A stretch of 64,000 nucleotides of DNA from JAMXLJ01 sp036558745. Lineage in GTDB: Bacteria; Actinomycetota; Acidimicrobiia; IMCC26256; JAMXLJ01. Made by a program: the position numbers and the translations under genes. Each line of letters opens with the position of its first letter. Position 1 is the stretch's first letter. Below are positions 53,687 through 62,312 of the stretch, piece after piece. The DNA is taken from NCBI GenBank assembly GCA_036558745.1, contig DATBEZ010000031.1:1-64000 (forward strand), in the 5' to 3' direction. The notes below the pieces were generated by a model, which worked only from the letters and a program-made list of their open reading frames with translations, did not search any database and had not been told where the DNA came from.

Positions 53687-53920
53687 GCGCCCCGCTCCCG
53701 CGATGTCATGCCCGGGGCGCGGACGGTACCCTCCCAGACGCCGGTCGCGCACGGCGCGCGCACAACCCAATGGCCGGCCACGGGCCGCCCAAAGTTTGTC
53801 CGCGCGCCCTGTACCTGCGGATCGGTGCAAAGTAGATTGATTCGCCCGTCGGTCCGCGTCGGCGCGGGCGTACGCCCGTCGCCGGCCCGGTAGTGGCCGA
53901 TCAGGAGCTGTCGCACCCAT
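53687..53920. promoter_or_regulatory. Divergent promoter region of the GT-C and Wzz/kinase genes
   Basis: 234 bases without a gene. An AT-richer patch, GTAGATTGATT (about 53832-53842), lies ~80 bases before the kinase start and contains TAGATT, an acceptable -10. No strong -35. The GT-C side shows only its ribosome site. Confidence 0.3.
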
Positions 53921-56086
53921 ATGAGACCGGTCGAGTACCTGCGGCTGATCCGCCAGCGCTGGTGGGTCCTGCCGATCACCGCGATTCTGGGCTTCGTCAT
54001 CGCGTTCGGGACGCAGCCGACGCCGCCCCGCAAGGTGAACCTGGCGCCGCTCTACAAGTTCTCGGGGACCGCGGTGCTGGCCGCGAAGCCGCTCGGCATC
54101 TCGACGGGCGGCAGCGTCGACTACGACCGCCTCGCCCTGCTCGCGACGTCGGGCCAGGTGCCCCAGAACGTGGCGCTCAGCCTCGGGCTCGGCGGGCCGA
54201 CCAACTTCGCCGTGCCCAACACCGACCCGAAGGGCGCGCCGATCGACCCCAACAAGACCGGCGCGCCCCGCGGCGTGGCGATGAAGCCGACCCAGGTCAT
54301 CGTGACGCCGAACAAGATCAGCGGCTCGCTGACGATCGAGGCGACCGCGCCCAACATCAGCGTCGCGACCGCGGTCGCGAACGCGATCGGCTACGAGCTG
54401 ATCATGGACCTCAACAACCCGCAGCCGGGGCTGCCGGACCTCAGCCTCAGAGGTCTGTACAACGCCCAGCTGCGAGCAATCGGCAACGCCCGCGGCCAGG
54501 CCTTCGCCGATCTGAACGATCTGGCCACCCCCCTCTATGTGGCGCTGCACTCGAACCCGGCACGCGCCAAGACGCTGCTCGACCAGTTCGTCGCGACGCG
54601 CCAGCGCATCGTCAACCTCGACCGGACGCTCATCCAGCTGATCCAGAACGGCCCGAGCGACATCCCGCTGCTCGTGCTGAGCGCGGCCTCGCCCGCCAAC
54701 ACCTCGGTCATCTTCCCCAACGTGAAGGAGAAGGCGATCGTCAAGGCCGGCTGGCCGCGGCTGACGTTGGGCGCCGGCATCGGGCTGCTCGCGGGCATCG
54801 CGATCCTGCTGCTCATCGAGGTGGCACGGCCGAAGATCCGCGACGTCCGCAGCGCCGAGAACGCCGCGCTCATGCCCGCCGTCGCCGAGATCTCGGCCGT
54901 GCACATGACCCGCGGGGAGCGCTACCGCGTCGTCGCCGCGGAGGAGCCGTCGTCGCTGCTCGCGGAGGCGTACCGCTCGTTGCGCACGTCCCTGCTCGCG
55001 ATGTGGCCGCGACATCCGGTGAACGCCCGCGCCCGCGGGAACGGCAATGGCAACGGGAATGGCAACGGCAACGGTCACGACAACTCCTTCCGACCGCTGC
55101 GGACACTGCTCATCACCTCGCCGGGGCCGGGTGAGGGCAAGTCCGTCACCGCGGTGAACCTCGCCGCGACCTTCGCCGAGACGGGCGCGAGCGTCATCGT
55201 CATCGACGGCGACGCGCGCCGACCCGCGGTCCACCGGTACTTCGGCGGCCGGTCCACACCGAACCTGGGCGACTTCGAGCACGGTCCCAACGCGAACAAT
55301 CTCGAGGCGGTGCTGCAGGACACCAAGATCGAGGGCGTGCAGTTCGCAGCCAGCGCGCGCGGGATCGGCCCGGCCCGCACGGTCGCGGCGGTGAAGGCGG
55401 CGGCCGGGGCGGCGATGGAGCTGGCGGACATCGTCATCATCGACGCTCCTCCGCTGCTCGTCGCCAACGACTCGTCGGAGCTCGCGACCGCGGCCGACGC
55501 GTCGCTGTTCGTGCTGCGCGCGGGCAAGACCCGCCGTGAGAGCGCGACCCGCGGCGCGGAGCTGCTGCGCCGGATCGAGGCGACGGTCGTCGGTGTGGTC
55601 GTCGTCGGCGTCGAGCGCTCCACGCCCGACGGCTTCTACGGCTACTCCAGCCACTACGGCAGCACGCTCGACTCGCGCGACCGCGAGACGATCTCGCGCC
55701 TGCGCCCCTGGAGCCGGCGCCGCTCGCGTCGGGCCCGCGACCTGCGGGCCGAGGCCGCCCGGCGCGAGCCCGCGGTCACGGAGCCCACGCCCGCCGCGGC
55801 ACCGACCGCGCCGCCGCCCCCACCAGGACCGGCAGCGTCGGCGCCGGGCACGGCGGCACCCGGGTCGACGACCTTCGTCGACCTGGTGGCCCACGAGGGC
55901 GACGAGGCGGACCAGTCGAGTCAGGCCGGCCAGGCCCGAGAGGCGGGTCAGCCCGGTCAGTCGGGCCAGGCCGAACCGCCCGAAGCCACCCGGGTCGACG
56001 AGCCCTGGTCGCACATCTTCGAGCGCCGGCCCGACGCCGGCGACGGCGGTGACACGCCGCCCGGGCGCCAGCCGCCCGGGTCGTGA
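53921..56086 (+). CDS. Wzz / bacterial tyrosine-kinase fusion
   Basis: 721 residues. The Wzz-type half has membrane helices WWVLPITAILGFVIAFG and LTLGAGIGLLAGIAILLLIEV enclosing a ~270-residue outer domain. The cytoplasmic kinase has Walker A GPGEGKS (404-408), A' VIVIDGDARRP and B IVIIDAPPLL. A Gly/Asn repeat (373-386) links the halves. Only a small tyrosine group (GFYGYSSHYGS) and a long Pro/Ala/Gln tail follow, instead of a Tyr-rich end. Such proteins set chain length in Wzy-dependent assembly. Stop overlaps the next GTG (GTGA). Confidence 0.88.
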   Translation: MRPVEYLRLIRQRWWVLPITAILGFVIAFGTQPTPPRKVNLAPLYKFSGTAVLAAKPLGISTGGSVDYDRLALLATSGQVPQNVALSLGLGGPTNFAVPNTDPKGAPIDPNKTGAPRGVAMKPTQVIVTPNKISGSLTIEATAPNISVATAVANAIGYELIMDLNNPQPGLPDLSLRGLYNAQLRAIGNARGQAFADLNDLATPLYVALHSNPARAKTLLDQFVATRQRIVNLDRTLIQLIQNGPSDIPLLVLSAASPANTSVIFPNVKEKAIVKAGWPRLTLGAGIGLLAGIAILLLIEVARPKIRDVRSAENAALMPAVAEISAVHMTRGERYRVVAAEEPSSLLAEAYRSLRTSLLAMWPRHPVNARARGNGNGNGNGNGNGHDNSFRPLRTLLITSPGPGEGKSVTAVNLAATFAETGASVIVIDGDARRPAVHRYFGGRSTPNLGDFEHGPNANNLEAVLQDTKIEGVQFAASARGIGPARTVAAVKAAAGAAMELADIVIIDAPPLLVANDSSELATAADASLFVLRAGKTRRESATRGAELLRRIEATVVGVVVVGVERSTPDGFYGYSSHYGSTLDSRDRETISRLRPWSRRRSRRARDLRAEAARREPAVTEPTPAAAPTAPPPPPGPAASAPGTAAPGSTTFVDLVAHEGDEADQSSQAGQAREAGQPGQSGQAEPPEATRVDEPWSHIFERRPDAGDGGDTPPGRQPPGS

Positions 56087-57786
56087 GCCTCAGCCTCGGC
56101 GACCAGGAACGCGCCCTGCGGGCGCAGAGCGCCAGCTTGCGCGACGCGCCCTCGTGGTGCCGGTTCCTGATCGCCGTCGGGTGCATCGCCTACGCCGTCA
56201 CGCTCGCGGTCGCCGCCCTGCGCGCGTCGTTCTGGCTGGCCGACGCGTGCATCCAGGTCCCGATCTGGGCCGCGGTCACCGTGCCGATCGCGCGACGCAT
56301 CGCCAAGGCCGAGCGCGACGCGGGTGTCTTCGGGTTCGTCATGGCCGCGTTCGCCGCCAAGATGATCGGCGTCCTCGTCCGCCAGGCCGTCGCGTTCGGC
56401 GTCTACAACGGCGTCGCCGACGCGAACGCCTACGACAAGGCGGGCAAGCAGTTCGCGCCGTTCTACCGGCATTTCGACTTCAGCCCCAACACCGGCAAGC
56501 TCGTCGGCACCGGGTTCCTCAAGGCGCTGACCGGCGTCGTCTACGCGTTCACGGGCACGTCGGAGCTCGGCGCGTTCGTGTTCTTCTCGTTCCTGTCGTT
56601 CCTCGGGCTCCTGATGCTCTGGCGGGCGTTCCGGCGCGCGGTACCCGAGGGCGACGGCCGCCGCTACGGGCTCCTCGTGCTCTTCCTGCCCTCGTTGCTG
56701 TACTGGCCCTCTGCGCTCGGCAAGGAGGGGTGGGGGCTCTTCTGCGTCGGGCTGTGCTCCTACGGCGTCGCCCTGCTGCTCACCCGCCGCGTGATCTTCG
56801 GCGCGCTGCTCCTTGCGGGCGGGCTCGTCGGCGTCACGATGCTGCGACCACACGTCGCGCTCGTCGTGTTCGGCGGGCTCGTGTTCGCGGCGTGCATCGG
56901 CAAGTCGCGCAGTGCCTCACCCGGGGCCCCGCTCGTGCGCGCCGTGGTCTTCGGGGTGCTGTTCGTCACCGGCCTGATACTCGTATCCCAGGCTCAGAGC
57001 TTCCTCGGCGTGAACAGCCTCGACCAGACGACGGTCGGCAAGAAGCTCGACAAGACGCAAAAGCAGACCTCGAAGGAGGCGGGGTCGACGTTCACGCCGG
57101 CGCGCATCCATTCGCCGATCGACGCGCCCTGGGCGACGATCACCGTCCTGTTCCGGCCCTTCCCGTGGGAGGGGCACAGCGGCCAGGAGATCGCCGCGAG
57201 CGCCGAGAGCGTGTTCCTCATCGTGCTCGCGTGGAAGTCGCGCAAGCGGCTCCGTTCGATACCACGGTTGGCGCGCGAGCGCTCCTACATCGCGTACTGC
57301 ATCGGCTTCACCGCGATGTTCGTCTTCGCGTTCTCGTCGTTCGGCAACTTCGGCCTGCTCGCGCGACAACGAACGCAGACGATGCCGCTCGTGCTGACGT
57401 TCCTGTGCCTGCCCGAGTTCGTGCCGCGGTGGAAGCGCGAGCTCGTCGCCGGTGACCCCGTCACCGGGGTACCGGTCGCGGGCATGACCGCGGCAGCGAC
57501 GGCAGGGCTCGTCGCCACGGGTCCGTACGCGCGCTTCGAGCACGTGCTCAACCAGGGGCCGGCCGGGCAAGGCGGGCCCGCGACCCCGGAGCCCTACGCC
57601 GACCCCGCCGACCCGTACGCGCGCTTCCGCCGGGAGTCGGACGTCGCCGACCCGTACGCCCGCTTCCCGGCGCCCGAGGCCCGCAACGACGTCGCCGCGC
57701 GCTTCGCAGGCAACGGCGATGTCGACCGAACGGACGCGCACACGATGGCGGACGGCCCGTCAGCCGGGCACGATCACCCCGGCTGA
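56083..57786 (+). CDS. Polymerase-like membrane protein with PYARF-repeat tail
   Basis: 567 residues, about ten membrane helices in residues 25-450, with a large outer loop (LGVNSLDQTTVGKKLDKTQ, FTPARIHSPI) reminiscent of Wzy/O-antigen-ligase type proteins. No family motif is decisive. The C-terminal cytoplasmic tail repeats PYARF at 481-485, 511-515 and 524-528, plus VAARFAG. Translationally coupled to the Wzz/kinase gene, so it is likely the partner polymerase. The stop falls inside a 15-bp hairpin. Confidence 0.62.
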   Translation: MSLSLGDQERALRAQSASLRDAPSWCRFLIAVGCIAYAVTLAVAALRASFWLADACIQVPIWAAVTVPIARRIAKAERDAGVFGFVMAAFAAKMIGVLVRQAVAFGVYNGVADANAYDKAGKQFAPFYRHFDFSPNTGKLVGTGFLKALTGVVYAFTGTSELGAFVFFSFLSFLGLLMLWRAFRRAVPEGDGRRYGLLVLFLPSLLYWPSALGKEGWGLFCVGLCSYGVALLLTRRVIFGALLLAGGLVGVTMLRPHVALVVFGGLVFAACIGKSRSASPGAPLVRAVVFGVLFVTGLILVSQAQSFLGVNSLDQTTVGKKLDKTQKQTSKEAGSTFTPARIHSPIDAPWATITVLFRPFPWEGHSGQEIAASAESVFLIVLAWKSRKRLRSIPRLARERSYIAYCIGFTAMFVFAFSSFGNFGLLARQRTQTMPLVLTFLCLPEFVPRWKRELVAGDPVTGVPVAGMTAAATAGLVATGPYARFEHVLNQGPAGQGGPATPEPYADPADPYARFRRESDVADPYARFPAPEARNDVAARFAGNGDVDRTDAHTMADGPSAGHDHPG

Positions 57787-57792
57787 CGGGCC
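57754..57792. terminator. Strong bidirectional hairpin between convergent genes
   Basis: GGCCCGTCAGCCGGG (57754-57768) and CCCGGCTGACGGGCC (57778-57792) match perfectly around a nine-base loop. The stop of the membrane protein lies in the right arm; the beta-helix gene on the other strand ends 24 bases away. No T tract. Confidence 0.65.
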
Positions 57793-57815
57793 GAGCGACA
57801 CCGCGTGTCCCGCGC

Positions 57816-59030
57816 TCAGCAGGTGCCGCCCGAGGGCGCCTCGAGGTGCACCGGGACGTAGGCCAGGTTGTTGGACCAGCAGACGTTGCTGCTCGGGCCC
57901 CACATGTCGTAGTAGGACACCGAGCCCGCGCCGCCGTTCCACGTGTTCCCGGTGACCACAACGTTGCTGCTGTGGGCGAGGTTGACGCCGGTGATGTTCC
58001 GACCCCAGGTCATGTTCACCCGGTTGTTCGTCACGTGCACCCCGGTCGCGTTCTGGATGAAGAACGCACCGCCGCCGCTCTGGTCGACGCCCGTCTGCTC
58101 CATCGGGCCGTTCACGACGTTGCCGCTGATCGTGACGTTCGTGAGCGTCCCGAAGGCCGCGGCCTGGATCTTCATCGGCCGGTTGACGAACGTGTTGTTG
58201 ACGATGTTGACGTTCTTGATCGGCACCGAGGCACCACTGATGTTCCAGAAGTACAGGCGCCCGTAGCCGAACGTGTTGTTGCTGACGGTGAGGCCGTCGA
58301 GCGCGCCGGTGGTCGGCGGCTCCTGGTCGATCATCGCGTGCGCGACGTTCTGCAGCAGGTTGTGGTCGAACCGGATGTTCGTGCCGCCGTTGACCGCCCA
58401 ACCCATGCGCGAGGCACCGTCGAACGTGGAGTTCTCGACGAGCACGTTGCTCGTGTACGGACCGATGTAGACCATGTCGCCGTACACGTCGTACGCGTGG
58501 ATGTTGTTCAGGTGGAAGCCGTTGGTCTGGCCGACCGCGAACGCGTGCTGAGCCTCGAGGCTCCAGCCATTCGGGTTCAGACCCAGCTTCGCGGCGCCGC
58601 GCACCGTCAGGTTCTCGAGCGTGATGTTGCTCCCGCCCGTGAAGAAGAACACCGCGCGGGCGCGCGCGTCGGTCGGGCTGAACTGCGTGCCGTCGGTGAG
58701 CGGCTTGAACGTCGCGCCGTTGCCGACGAACGTCAGGTTGTTGCGGTTCTGGATGAGGAGCTTGCCGTCGATGCGGTAGCAGCCGTTGGGCACGAACCGC
58801 AGCGTCGAGCCGTCACCCACGGAGGCGATCCACCGCAGCAGGTCGGCCGTCACATCCCGCGAGCAGTCGCTCGGGATGCTGGCAGGCACGGTGAAGGTGC
58901 CGGCCAGTCCGGGGTTGGCGGGAGCGGACGCGCCGGTCGCGCACCCCGCCGTGGCCGCGGCCAGGACGGCCACGCCCGCGAGAACGACGAGCACGCGATG
59001 ACGACGACGGAACTGCGATGCGAAGACCAT
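57816..59030 (-). CDS. Parallel beta-helix lipoprotein
   Basis: 404 residues, GGGGGG before the ATG. The signal sequence VLVVLAGVAVLAAATAGC has a fair lipobox, so a lipid-anchored protein is likely. The rest repeats NNLTFVGNGATF, NVLVENSTFDG, GLTVSNNTFGY, NVNIVNNTFV, NVTISGNVV and NVVVTGNTW, the pectate-lyase-like right-handed helix with Asn ladders. Such proteins often cleave or bind acidic polysaccharides; no catalytic triad can be assigned. It may trim or anchor the glycan made by the locus. Confidence 0.85.
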   Translation of the reverse strand: MVFASQFRRRHRVLVVLAGVAVLAAATAGCATGASAPANPGLAGTFTVPASIPSDCSRDVTADLLRWIASVGDGSTLRFVPNGCYRIDGKLLIQNRNNLTFVGNGATFKPLTDGTQFSPTDARARAVFFFTGGSNITLENLTVRGAAKLGLNPNGWSLEAQHAFAVGQTNGFHLNNIHAYDVYGDMVYIGPYTSNVLVENSTFDGASRMGWAVNGGTNIRFDHNLLQNVAHAMIDQEPPTTGALDGLTVSNNTFGYGRLYFWNISGASVPIKNVNIVNNTFVNRPMKIQAAAFGTLTNVTISGNVVNGPMEQTGVDQSGGGAFFIQNATGVHVTNNRVNMTWGRNITGVNLAHSSNVVVTGNTWNGGAGSVSYYDMWGPSSNVCWSNNLAYVPVHLEAPSGGTC

Positions 59031-59337
59031 GGAACCCCCCAGGGCACTCGACGGACCGACCACGGCACGTGGGTCACACGCCCGGTAGCAGCCACCGTTC
59101 GTGGTATCGACGGACGCGCGGATCAGACTTGAGTGGGCTGAGCACTCCGTCAGAAACTGGGTGAAACCCGGAAGAAGAACCCAACCAGGCCGGAGCGGCG
59201 CGTCATCCTGCCAAGGCGGTGCTGCCGAGCACACATCCGGGACGGAAGGATCTGGTGAACACCCGGTCACGGCTCCCGTGGAGGTCGCGGCGGCCCTGCG
59301 GGTACGGTCTGGCGACGCGATCCAGGGCTGTGAGGCG
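59031..59337. other. Intergenic region between beta-helix and MBL-Rieske genes
   Basis: 307 bases separate the divergent starts. I see the beta-helix ribosome site and a small CCAC-5-GTGG hairpin near 59092-59104. No tRNA, riboswitch or clear promoter hexamers. The plus-strand frame stays open here, so a longer MBL-Rieske N-terminus cannot be excluded. Confidence 0.35.
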
Positions 59338-60900
59338 ATGCGGCTAGGGGCATTGGGACACGCGGGACTCGCGGTCGCGACCGAGACGACGCGCGTGCTC
59401 GTCGACCCCTGGTTCGACCCGCACGGGGCGTTCCTCGGGTCGTGGTTCCCGTATCCCGACAACTCGGTCGCGCTGACGCCCGAGGTGCTCGACCCGGACG
59501 CGGTGGTCGTGACCCACGAGCACTTCGACCACCTCGACCCGTGGTTCCTCGCCCAGCTCGCCCCGACGGTGCCCGTCGTCGTGTGCCAGTTCCCGTCGTT
59601 CGCGCTGCGCGACAAGATCCTCGCTGCGGGCGAGCGCGAGATCGTCGAGCTCCCGCCGTGGGAACGGCACCGTATCGGTGACGTCTCGGTGTTCTTCGTG
59701 CCCGAGGAGTCACCGATGAACCACGACGCCGCGGTCGTGGTGACGCACGGCGACGAAGCGGTGGTCGACCTCAACGACGCCCGGCTGTCGCCCGCGCAGC
59801 TGCGCGAGATCCGCCGCGAGGTCGGTGGACGGGTCGACGTGCTGCTGCTCCAGGGCGCGGGCGCGTCCTGGTACCCGATCTGCTACGAGTACCCGCCCGA
59901 GCGTCGCCGGGAGCTCTCGGCCCAGAAGCGGGCCGCGAAGCTCAACTACATGGTGCGCGCGGTCGGGGCGACCGGCCCTCGCGTCGCGGTGCCGTTCGCA
60001 GGGCCGCCGTGCTTCCTGGATCCCGCCCTCGCGGTGCACAACCAGGAGATGGACGAGGGCATCTTCCCCGACCTCGCGACCGTCGCCGCGTGGCTGCAGC
60101 CGCGGGTGCGCGCCCGGGTCGAGGTGCTGCTCCCCGGTGACGCGTGGGACCTCACGACCACGACGCGCGAGCCCGAGCCGTCGTGGCACGACTTCGACTG
60201 GTCGCGTCGCGGCGAGTACCTCGCCGGGTACGCGGCGCGACGGCGCACGTTCCTCGACGAGGTGTGGGCGGCTCACCCGGAACCGGCGCGCGCGCTGTGG
60301 CCCGAGTTCCACGCGTACTTCGAGCGTCTCCTCGCGATGAACCGGTACTTCCTCGAGCGCATCGATCTGCGCGTCGGCTTCGACCTGTCCGGGCCGGGCG
60401 GCGGACGGTGGTCGGTCGACCTCCGCGCCGGCGCGCCGGCCGTGCACCCGGTGCTCGAGGACTGCCAGTACGTGTACCGCTTCGACGCGCGATGGCTGCC
60501 GGCCATCCTGGACGGCACGATCGGCTGGGAGGACTTCCTCCTGTCGTTGCGGTTCTCCGCGGCGCGCGATCCCGACGTGTACAACGACCACCTGCTCGGC
60601 ATCCTCAAGTTCGCGACGCCCTCCGCGCTGGCCGCGGTCGAGCGGTTCGAGACGTCGATCGACGTCGAGGAGACGATCACCGTGACCGCGGGCGACCGGC
60701 GCTACCGGGTCCAGCGCTGGTGCCCGCACGCCGGCCACGACCTGTCCGAGACCGGGCAGGTGCTTCCGGGCGGGGTGCTGCAGTGCCTCGCCCATCACTA
60801 CGAGTTCGACCTCGACAGCGGGCAGTGCCTGACGGGCGCGTGCCCCGCGCTGCGCACCGAGCGGCTGAGCGACGAGCCGCAACCGGCCCGCCCCGCGTGA
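59338..60900 (+). CDS. MBL-fold / Rieske oxygenase of the CMAH/NamH type
   Basis: 520 residues. The N-terminal metallo-beta-lactamase-like part has GHAGLAV, VLVDPWFDPHGAFLGSWF and THEHFDH (60-65), then LLQGAGASWYP and LNYMVRAVGATGPRVAVPFAGPPCF; these blocks parallel CMP-Neu5Ac hydroxylase. A Rieske cluster closes the protein (CPH 462-464; CLAH 483-486). Length and content resemble mycobacterial UDP-MurNAc hydroxylase NamH (about 516 residues). It probably hydroxylates an N-acetyl to an N-glycolyl group on a sugar nucleotide; which one is open. GTGA overlap with the next gene. Confidence 0.75.
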   Translation: MRLGALGHAGLAVATETTRVLVDPWFDPHGAFLGSWFPYPDNSVALTPEVLDPDAVVVTHEHFDHLDPWFLAQLAPTVPVVVCQFPSFALRDKILAAGEREIVELPPWERHRIGDVSVFFVPEESPMNHDAAVVVTHGDEAVVDLNDARLSPAQLREIRREVGGRVDVLLLQGAGASWYPICYEYPPERRRELSAQKRAAKLNYMVRAVGATGPRVAVPFAGPPCFLDPALAVHNQEMDEGIFPDLATVAAWLQPRVRARVEVLLPGDAWDLTTTTREPEPSWHDFDWSRRGEYLAGYAARRRTFLDEVWAAHPEPARALWPEFHAYFERLLAMNRYFLERIDLRVGFDLSGPGGGRWSVDLRAGAPAVHPVLEDCQYVYRFDARWLPAILDGTIGWEDFLLSLRFSAARDPDVYNDHLLGILKFATPSALAAVERFETSIDVEETITVTAGDRRYRVQRWCPHAGHDLSETGQVLPGGVLQCLAHHYEFDLDSGQCLTGACPALRTERLSDEPQPARPA

Positions 60901-62312
60901 CCATTCCCAACACGCGCCGCGGCAAGATCGTCGTCGCCGGTGGCGGGCGCGCGGGCGCCGCGCTGCTGCTCGACGTGCTGCGCGCGGTCGGGATCGCGGA
61001 CCCGGACGGCGAGCGCGACGCACGGCCCGCGCCGATCGAGTCGCCGATGGCGGGGCGCGTGGTCGCCGTCGACGACCCGGGCCGCCTGTCGGTGCTGCTC
61101 GACGCGGGCGCGGTCGACGTCGCTCACGTGCTCGTCCCCGTTCGCGACCTCGACATCGCCGCCGCGAGTCGAGTGCGCGCGACTCGGCACACGGTTGGCC
61201 TCGCCGACGCGCGCGGCGCGCTGGGCCGGACGGGCTACGAGCTCCTGGAGACGGTCGCACGTTTCGGGCTCCCGCACACGCTGCTCGACTTCCCCCGTTT
61301 CGCGGAAGACCCGCGCTACCTGGCCGACCGCCTGTCGTTCCTCGACCCGACCCTGCCCTTCGACGCGTGGCGCGACGCGCTGGCCCGGTGCGCGCAGCCC
61401 GATCGGATCCGGGAGCAGCGGCTCGCGCGCCGGGAGCGGATCGAGACCGTCGCCCGGGTGCCGATCGCGCAGCTCGCCCGACCCTTGCACGCGCTCCGGA
61501 CCCGATCGGCGCGCGCGACGGTCCCGGGCGCCGCGCCGACGCGCGAGAGCGTGACCGTGCACGTCGCGAGCCTCAACACCGCGGCCGCGACCGAGCTGTG
61601 CATCCGGTCGATGCGCCGCCGGGCGGGCACCGCGTTCGACCTCGTCGTCGGCGACTGCGGCTCGACCGACGGCTCGCTCGAGCTGCTGCGCGACCTCGAG
61701 GCCCGGGGCTGGCTGCGCCTGGAGGTCGCGCCGGAAGGTCGCATGCACGCGGACTGGCTGGACCGGTGGCTCGCGTCGTGCGAGTCCCGCTACGCGGTGT
61801 TCGCCGACTCCGACGTCGAGTTCCGAGGCGACGGCTGGCTCCGCGACATGGTCGGCACGGCGCGGGAGCACGACGCCGCGCTCGTCTGCGCGCAGGTCCA
61901 ACCGGGTCAGGCGCGCTTCGTGCACCCGCGCACGGGTGCACGCGCGACCGTGCGCGCCCGTCCCGCGCCCTGGCTGCTGCTGATCGACATGGACGCCGTC
62001 CGCGGTCGCGTCCAACAGAGCTTCCGCTACGTCGAGTCACCCGCGCTCGACGCGTTCGGCGGCCGGCTCGGTCACGACGTCGGCGGCGCGTTCCTGCTCG
62101 CGCTGCGCGCCGCGGGGCTGGGATGGGTCGAGATGCCGGCCGGGTTCCGGCGGAAGTTCCACCACTACGGCGGGCTGTCGTGGAAGGGCGGCGGCGACCG
62201 GGTCTCGTGGCTGCGCCGGGCCGAGCAGCTCCGACGGGTCGCGACGGTGCGGGCCCATCTCGCCCGGGCCCGGCTCCTGCGCTACGGCGACGGCTCGCGC
62301 GTCTCGGGCTGA
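60897..62312 (+). CDS. Sulfotransferase-like / family 2 glycosyltransferase fusion, paralogue B
   Basis: 471 residues, related along its length to the protein at 48045. The N-terminal loop reads VVAGGGRAGAALLLDVL: the Thr pair of the phosphate-binding loop is gone, so that part is probably not catalytic. HVLVPVRDLDIAAASRVRAT and LPHTLLDFPRFAEDPRYL are shared with paralogue A. The GT2 part starts near 219 (VTVHVASLNTAAATELCI, GDCGSTDGSLELLRDLEARG, FADSDVEF, GHDVGGAFLLALR). GTG overlaps the MBL-Rieske stop; the 3' end overlaps the convergent acetyltransferase by 31 bases. Confidence 0.74.
   Translation: MTIPNTRRGKIVVAGGGRAGAALLLDVLRAVGIADPDGERDARPAPIESPMAGRVVAVDDPGRLSVLLDAGAVDVAHVLVPVRDLDIAAASRVRATRHTVGLADARGALGRTGYELLETVARFGLPHTLLDFPRFAEDPRYLADRLSFLDPTLPFDAWRDALARCAQPDRIREQRLARRERIETVARVPIAQLARPLHALRTRSARATVPGAAPTRESVTVHVASLNTAAATELCIRSMRRRAGTAFDLVVGDCGSTDGSLELLRDLEARGWLRLEVAPEGRMHADWLDRWLASCESRYAVFADSDVEFRGDGWLRDMVGTAREHDAALVCAQVQPGQARFVHPRTGARATVRARPAPWLLLIDMDAVRGRVQQSFRYVESPALDAFGGRLGHDVGGAFLLALRAAGLGWVEMPAGFRRKFHHYGGLSWKGGGDRVSWLRRAEQLRRVATVRAHLARARLLRYGDGSRVSG

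Noticed and set aside
53687..56014. Upstream extension of the GT-C frame to 1376 codons
   Set aside because: The extension is antisense to the Wzz/kinase gene and has no protein-like character; the GTG at 53686 with its ribosome site is a natural start.
59031..59337. c-di-GMP or other riboswitch upstream of the beta-helix gene
   Set aside because: No conserved riboswitch core could be recognised on either strand.
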